Below, in pieces: positions 6,215 to 9,039 of a stretch of 9,039 nt of DNA. The translations under genes and the position numbers were made by a program. Positions within the stretch are counted from its first letter, which is position 1, and every line of letters begins with the position of its first letter. Below the pieces are notes generated by a model. It did not search any database and was not told the origin of the DNA. It saw only the letters and a list, made by a program, of their open reading frames with translations. Origin of the DNA: Bacteroidales bacterium (GTDB lineage: Bacteria; Bacteroidota; Bacteroidia; Bacteroidales; UBA932); the NCBI GenBank assembly GCA_017535125.1, contig JAFXUS010000083.1, positions 1 through 9,039 on the forward strand, given 5' to 3'.

Positions 6215-7213
6215 TTAGTCGTCGAGACCTTCGATGGTCTCGATGGTTCCGTCCTCGCGGTAGGTCAACTCGCAGACCTTGAGGCTGCGGAGGCGGTTGA
6301 TGCCCTTTGAGATACCGCTGTCGTGGTGGAAGAGCCACCACTTGCCGTTGTACTCCACGATGGAATGGTGCGTCGTCCAGCCGAAGACCGGGGTCAGGAT
6401 GACGCCCTTGTAGGTGAACGGACCGTACGGGTTGTCACCGATGGCGTAGCAGAGCTTGTGCGTGTCGCCGGTGGAGTAGCTGAAATAGTATTTTCCCTTG
6501 TATTTGTGCATCCAGCTGGCTTCGAAGAAGCGGCGCTCGTTGTCCTCGACCTTGATGGGCTTGCCGTCTTCGTCGATCAGCACGACGGGCTTCGGCTCCT
6601 CGGCGAACTGGAGCATGTCCTTCGCGAGCTTCACCACGCGGCCCGGCACGGCCGGCAGGCCGTCGGCAGGATAGGAGGTGCCGTTGTCCTTGGCGAGGTT
6701 GTCCTCGTAGCGCTGGAGCTGGCCGCCCCAGATGCCGCCGAAGTACATGTAGTACTCGTCGTCGGCGTCATCGTGCAGGATGGCGTAGTCGATGGAGTAG
6801 CTGCCGCGGATCGGGTCCGGCTGGGCCTTGAACGGGCCGGTCGGGCTGTCGGAGATGGCCACGCCGCAGCGGAAGATGTCCGTCTTGTCCTTGGCCGGGA
6901 AATACATGTAGTATTTGCCGTCGCGGCCTTTCACGACCTCGTTGTCCCAGAGCTGGCGGCGTGCCCAGGGCACGTCCTTGATGTCCAGCGCGATGCCGTT
7001 GTCCTTGACGGGCGAGGTCATCGGGTCGGGACCTTCGAGCGAGAGGACGTGGTAGTCCTTCATGTCGTACTCGCTGCCGAAGTCGTCGTCCGGCGCGGCG
7101 GACTCCCAGTCATGGGAAGGGTAGATGTACAGTTTGCCGTCGAACACGTGCACGGAAGGATCCGCCATGTAGTCGGACGGGAAGAGGTAGCGTTTCTGAA
7201 CTTTCTTTGCCAT
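6215..7213 (-). CDS. Glycoside hydrolase family 43 (xylosidase/arabinofuranosidase type)
   Basis: This is a 332-residue five-bladed beta-propeller glycosidase without a signal peptide, so it is probably cytoplasmic. Likely catalytic residues are the general base D18 (YMADPSVHVFDG), the pKa-modulating D142 (GSYSIDYAIL) and the general acid E231 (RRFFEASWMHKYKGKYYFSY). H283 in GWTTHHSIVEY is in the usual late-blade position. The second motif normally reads DPA but is DYA here. The blade motifs DGKYYMYFPAKD and DEYYMYFGGIWGGQL are typical of the subgroup of intracellular GH43 enzymes acting on xylo-oligosaccharides, either beta-xylosidase or alpha-L-arabinofuranosidase. The choice between these cannot be read from the sequence. 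It sits 11 bases after the GPH symporter gene on the same strand, which fits hydrolysis of imported oligosaccharides. The start MAKKVQKRYLFPSDYMADPS is natural for the family. Confidence 0.93.
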   Translation of the reverse strand: MAKKVQKRYLFPSDYMADPSVHVFDGKLYIYPSHDWESAAPDDDFGSEYDMKDYHVLSLEGPDPMTSPVKDNGIALDIKDVPWARRQLWDNEVVKGRDGKYYMYFPAKDKTDIFRCGVAISDSPTGPFKAQPDPIRGSYSIDYAILHDDADDEYYMYFGGIWGGQLQRYEDNLAKDNGTSYPADGLPAVPGRVVKLAKDMLQFAEEPKPVVLIDEDGKPIKVEDNERRFFEASWMHKYKGKYYFSYSTGDTHKLCYAIGDNPYGPFTYKGVILTPVFGWTTHHSIVEYNGKWWLFHHDSGISKGINRLRSLKVCELTYREDGTIETIEGLDD

Positions 7214-7224
7214 GATGATGTGGT

Positions 7225-8673
7225 TTATTCCGCCAGCTGGCGGGCTTCGATTTCTTTGTTGATCTGGTCCATCTTCTCGTCGCTGAGCTCATATTTGCTG
7301 ATGATGAAGATGGCGAGGAGGAGCAGGATGGCTGGGATCACGCAGACAAGCCACAGGATGCCCTGGAGGGCCAGCGGAGTCTGCTGCGCGGCGTCGGCGT
7401 TGAAGCCGACCCAGGCGAGGACGAGGCCGGGAACCACGCCGCCGAGGGCCATGCCGGCCTTGAAGAAGATGCCGGTAAGGGCGTTCACGATGCCGGCGAT
7501 GCGCTTGCCGGAGGTGTATTCGCCGTAGGCGATGACCTCAGGGACGAGGGCCCACATGTAGCCCGTGGCGGTGATGATACCGGTGGACTTGACGAACTGG
7601 GCGATGCAGAGCAGCACGAAGTTGGTCTTCGTGGCCGGGATGGACACGAAGGTGTACATCATGGCCATACCGCAGATGGCGACGCCGAGGAAGAGGTAGA
7701 ACATTCCCTTCTTGCCGATCTTGCGCTTGATGGCCGGCACGAGCGGCATGAAGATGAAGGCCGGGATGGTGCCGAGCCACATGAAGAGCGTGGTCAGCAG
7801 CGGGGTCGCTTCGACGTTGTAGCTCATGAAGTAGGCGTCCGCGGCGTTGCTCACGCTCATCATCGCGAAGGCGGTGATGAAGAAGAAGGCCACGATGCGG
7901 AGGGGCTTGTTGCGGCCGAACTCCATCCACAGGTCGCTCACCTTGACGTTGGCGGACTCTTTGGCGTCCATGACGACGCGCTCCTTGCACTGCGAGAAGC
8001 AGAAGAAGAGCAGCGCCAGACCCACGATGGCGAAGATGGCGTAGGTGATGAACCAGGCGCCGCCGGCTTCCGGGGTGTTATAGACGGCGACCATCTTGCC
8101 GGTCTCCTCGTTGAGGACCTTCGGGGCGAAGATGGCGATGATGATCGGGAGGGACTTGACGATCAGGCCACCCAGGTTCGCCATGAACATGCGCGTGGAG
8201 GTGAGGATGGTGATCTCATTGGTGTCGCGGGTCAGCGAGGCGTTCAGGGCGCCGTAAGGCACGTTCACCAGGGTGTAGCACATGGACATGCCGACATAGG
8301 TGACATAGGCGTAGATGAGTTTCGTCATATCGGACGCGCCGGACAGGCCGTTCCAGAAGCAGAGGATGGCGAGGCCCACGAGGGGAACGCCGCCGAACAC
8401 GAGCCAGGAGCGGTACTTGCCCCACTTCGGGTTGCTCTTGTCCACGATGGTGCCGACCACCGGATCCCAGAGTACGTCCACGAGACGCACGACGAGGAAC
8501 ATCAGGGCGGCGGGACCGGGCTTGAGCCCGAACACGTTGGTGTAGAAGAAGAGCAGCCAGATGCTGACGGTCTGATAGATGAGGTTCTGCGCCATGTCAC
8601 CGGCGCCGAAGCCGATGCGCTGCATCCAGTTGAGTTTGTAGAAGCCCTTGGCTTCAGAGGCATTGTTGGACAT
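7225..8673 (-). CDS. GPH-family (MelB-like) sugar:cation symporter
   Basis: This is a 482-residue major-facilitator-type inner-membrane transporter with about 12 hydrophobic helices, of the glycoside-pentoside-hexuronide:cation symporter family (TC 2.A.2). The diagnostic helix II/loop 2-3 motif is present as RLVDVLWDPVVGTIVDKS (63-80), followed by WGKYR. D66 and D70 correspond to the cation-binding aspartates D55 and D59 of MelB, and D26 (GFGAGD) to D19. The motif VNVPYGALNASLTRD (136-150) is also typical. Coupling to Na+ or H+ is therefore expected. The neighbouring GH43 gene, 11 bases downstream on the same strand, and the probable GH115 gene upstream point to xylo-oligosaccharides or related pentose/uronate glycosides as cargo. 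The ATG at 8671-8673 gives the normal short cytoplasmic N-terminus and has no Shine-Dalgarno sequence. Confidence 0.93.
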   Translation of the reverse strand: MSNNASEAKGFYKLNWMQRIGFGAGDMAQNLIYQTVSIWLLFFYTNVFGLKPGPAALMFLVVRLVDVLWDPVVGTIVDKSNPKWGKYRSWLVFGGVPLVGLAILCFWNGLSGASDMTKLIYAYVTYVGMSMCYTLVNVPYGALNASLTRDTNEITILTSTRMFMANLGGLIVKSLPIIIAIFAPKVLNEETGKMVAVYNTPEAGGAWFITYAIFAIVGLALLFFCFSQCKERVVMDAKESANVKVSDLWMEFGRNKPLRIVAFFFITAFAMMSVSNAADAYFMSYNVEATPLLTTLFMWLGTIPAFIFMPLVPAIKRKIGKKGMFYLFLGVAICGMAMMYTFVSIPATKTNFVLLCIAQFVKSTGIITATGYMWALVPEVIAYGEYTSGKRIAGIVNALTGIFFKAGMALGGVVPGLVLAWVGFNADAAQQTPLALQGILWLVCVIPAILLLLAIFIISKYELSDEKMDQINKEIEARQLAE

Positions 8674-8707
8674 AGGTTATAGTTTAATATCAAATTATCC
8701 AGTCTAG

Positions 8708-8715
8708 CAAATATA
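8708..8715 (-). promoter_or_regulatory. Putative -7 box of the symporter-GH43 operon
   Basis: On the minus strand this reads TATATTTG, a full TAnnTTTG match, 34 bases before the symporter ATG. A second TTTG-containing box (ATAATTTG) follows nearer the gene. No good -33 TTTG is visible, because that position falls inside the upstream hairpin. Confidence 0.37.
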
Positions 8716-8716
8716 C

Positions 8717-8749
8717 AGAAAATCCAGGATTATGCACCCTGGATTTTCT
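8717..8749 (-). terminator. Hairpin terminator after the GH115-like gene
   Basis: AGAAAATCCAGG (8717-8728) and CCTGGATTTTCT (8738-8749) form a perfect 12-bp inverted repeat with a 9-base loop. It begins 20 bases past the minus-strand stop. On that strand the 3' half ends in the T-rich run GGATTTTCT followed by GTATATTTG, so it is a plausible intrinsic terminator. It directly abuts the symporter's putative promoter box. Confidence 0.7.
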
Positions 8750-8769
8750 CAAAAACCACCAAGAATCGG

Positions 8770-9039
8770 TCAATCCGCCCGGCGGGACGTTACAGACTCC
8801 TCTCCAAAGAGGAATTGCGGCGTGTATCCGCCATAATCGACCACGATCTTCTCGAACACGATGCCCGGATCCAGCGGACGCAGCGTGAGCGTGGCCCAGC
8901 CGCCCGCGGCCGGCAGTTCGGTGACCGTCTCCACGACGCGGCGCGCGACGGTGGGATAATAGACGGTATAGATGTTGGCCGGATCTTCGTTGAGGCGTTC
9001 GTTGAAGAACTGCACCTGCTTCGCGCCGCCCAGGTCCAC
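8770..9039 (-). CDS. C-terminal end of a probable GH115 alpha-glucuronidase (partial)
   Basis: These are the last 89 residues of a protein that continues past the right edge. The GTG at the edge is an ordinary valine codon, not a supported start. The fragment is beta-rich, with LNEDPANIYTVYYPTVARRV, then LTLRPLDPGIVFEKIVVDYGG and YTPQFLFGEES. The pattern DPGxVxxKIVxDxGGxxPxxLxxxES is what I know from the C-terminal domain of GH115 xylan alpha-glucuronidases, which remove (4-O-methyl)glucuronic acid from xylan chains. The rest of the enzyme and any signal peptide are outside the window. Its position upstream of a GPH symporter and GH43 on the same strand, and near uronate-degradation genes, supports the call. 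A jelly-roll end of another glycosidase, such as GH2, is the alternative. Confidence 0.62.
   Translation of the reverse strand: MDLGGAKQVQFFNERLNEDPANIYTVYYPTVARRVVETVTELPAAGGWATLTLRPLDPGIVFEKIVVDYGGYTPQFLFGEESVTSRRAD

Noticed and set aside
6323..7528. A 401-codon plus-strand open frame opposite GH43 and the symporter
   Set aside because: It crosses two well-supported minus-strand genes and yields Val/Ala/Asp-rich sequence without motifs.
8770..9039. A complete small gene starting at the GTG on the right edge
   Set aside because: The sequence is the C-terminal portion of a larger glycosidase-like protein. The GTG falls exactly at the cut and is in mid-domain.
1..9039. CRISPR arrays, tRNA/rRNA genes, transposases, toxin-antitoxin or defence genes
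   Set aside because: I saw no spaced direct-repeat array, no cloverleaf with a T-loop motif, no DDE or recombinase motif, and no paired small toxin/antitoxin genes.

Overview
The window reads as a chromosomal segment of a high-GC member of the Bacteroidota, probably order Bacteroidales. The evidence is the protein families and their gene order, start codons without Shine-Dalgarno sequences, and intergenic TAnnTTTG boxes of the Bacteroidota -7 type. Genes are densely packed and use the standard code with strongly G/C-ending codons. There is no sign of phage, IS, CRISPR or RNA genes. Species cannot be told from the sequence.

Left part (1-2429). A 5'-truncated ychF (YchF/Obg-type ATPase) lacks its P-loop. 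The first ~130 bases are coding in a different frame and look like the end of another gene joined to ychF. Two hairpins follow, one of which encloses the ychF stop codon. Next come a CpXC zinc-ribbon protein (+) and, converging on it, an isochorismatase-family cysteine hydrolase (-).

Middle part (2507-6200). A plus-strand operon starts from a short divergent promoter region. It encodes mannonate dehydratase (uxuA), an SDR-type D-mannonate oxidoreductase overlapping it by 4 bases (ATGA), a YeiH-family multi-pass transporter, and a 91-residue two-helix membrane protein. It ends at a strong stem-loop terminator. The two enzymes take D-fructuronate to D-mannonate and on to 2-keto-3-deoxygluconate. 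Uronate isomerase, KDG kinase and aldolase are not in the window.

Right part (6215-9039). A minus-strand cluster encodes the C-terminus of a probable GH115 alpha-glucuronidase, a terminator hairpin, a GPH-family (MelB-like) sugar:cation symporter and a cytoplasmic GH43 glycosidase.

Taken together, the two facing transcription units fit glucuronoxylan use. GH115 would release (methyl)glucuronate from xylan, the symporter would import xylo-oligosaccharides, GH43 would cleave them in the cytoplasm, and UxuA/UxuB would degrade the uronate. The least explained parts are the YeiH transporter and its small membrane partner inside a uronate operon, and the chimeric 5' end of ychF. I found no clear-cut new defence or mobile system.
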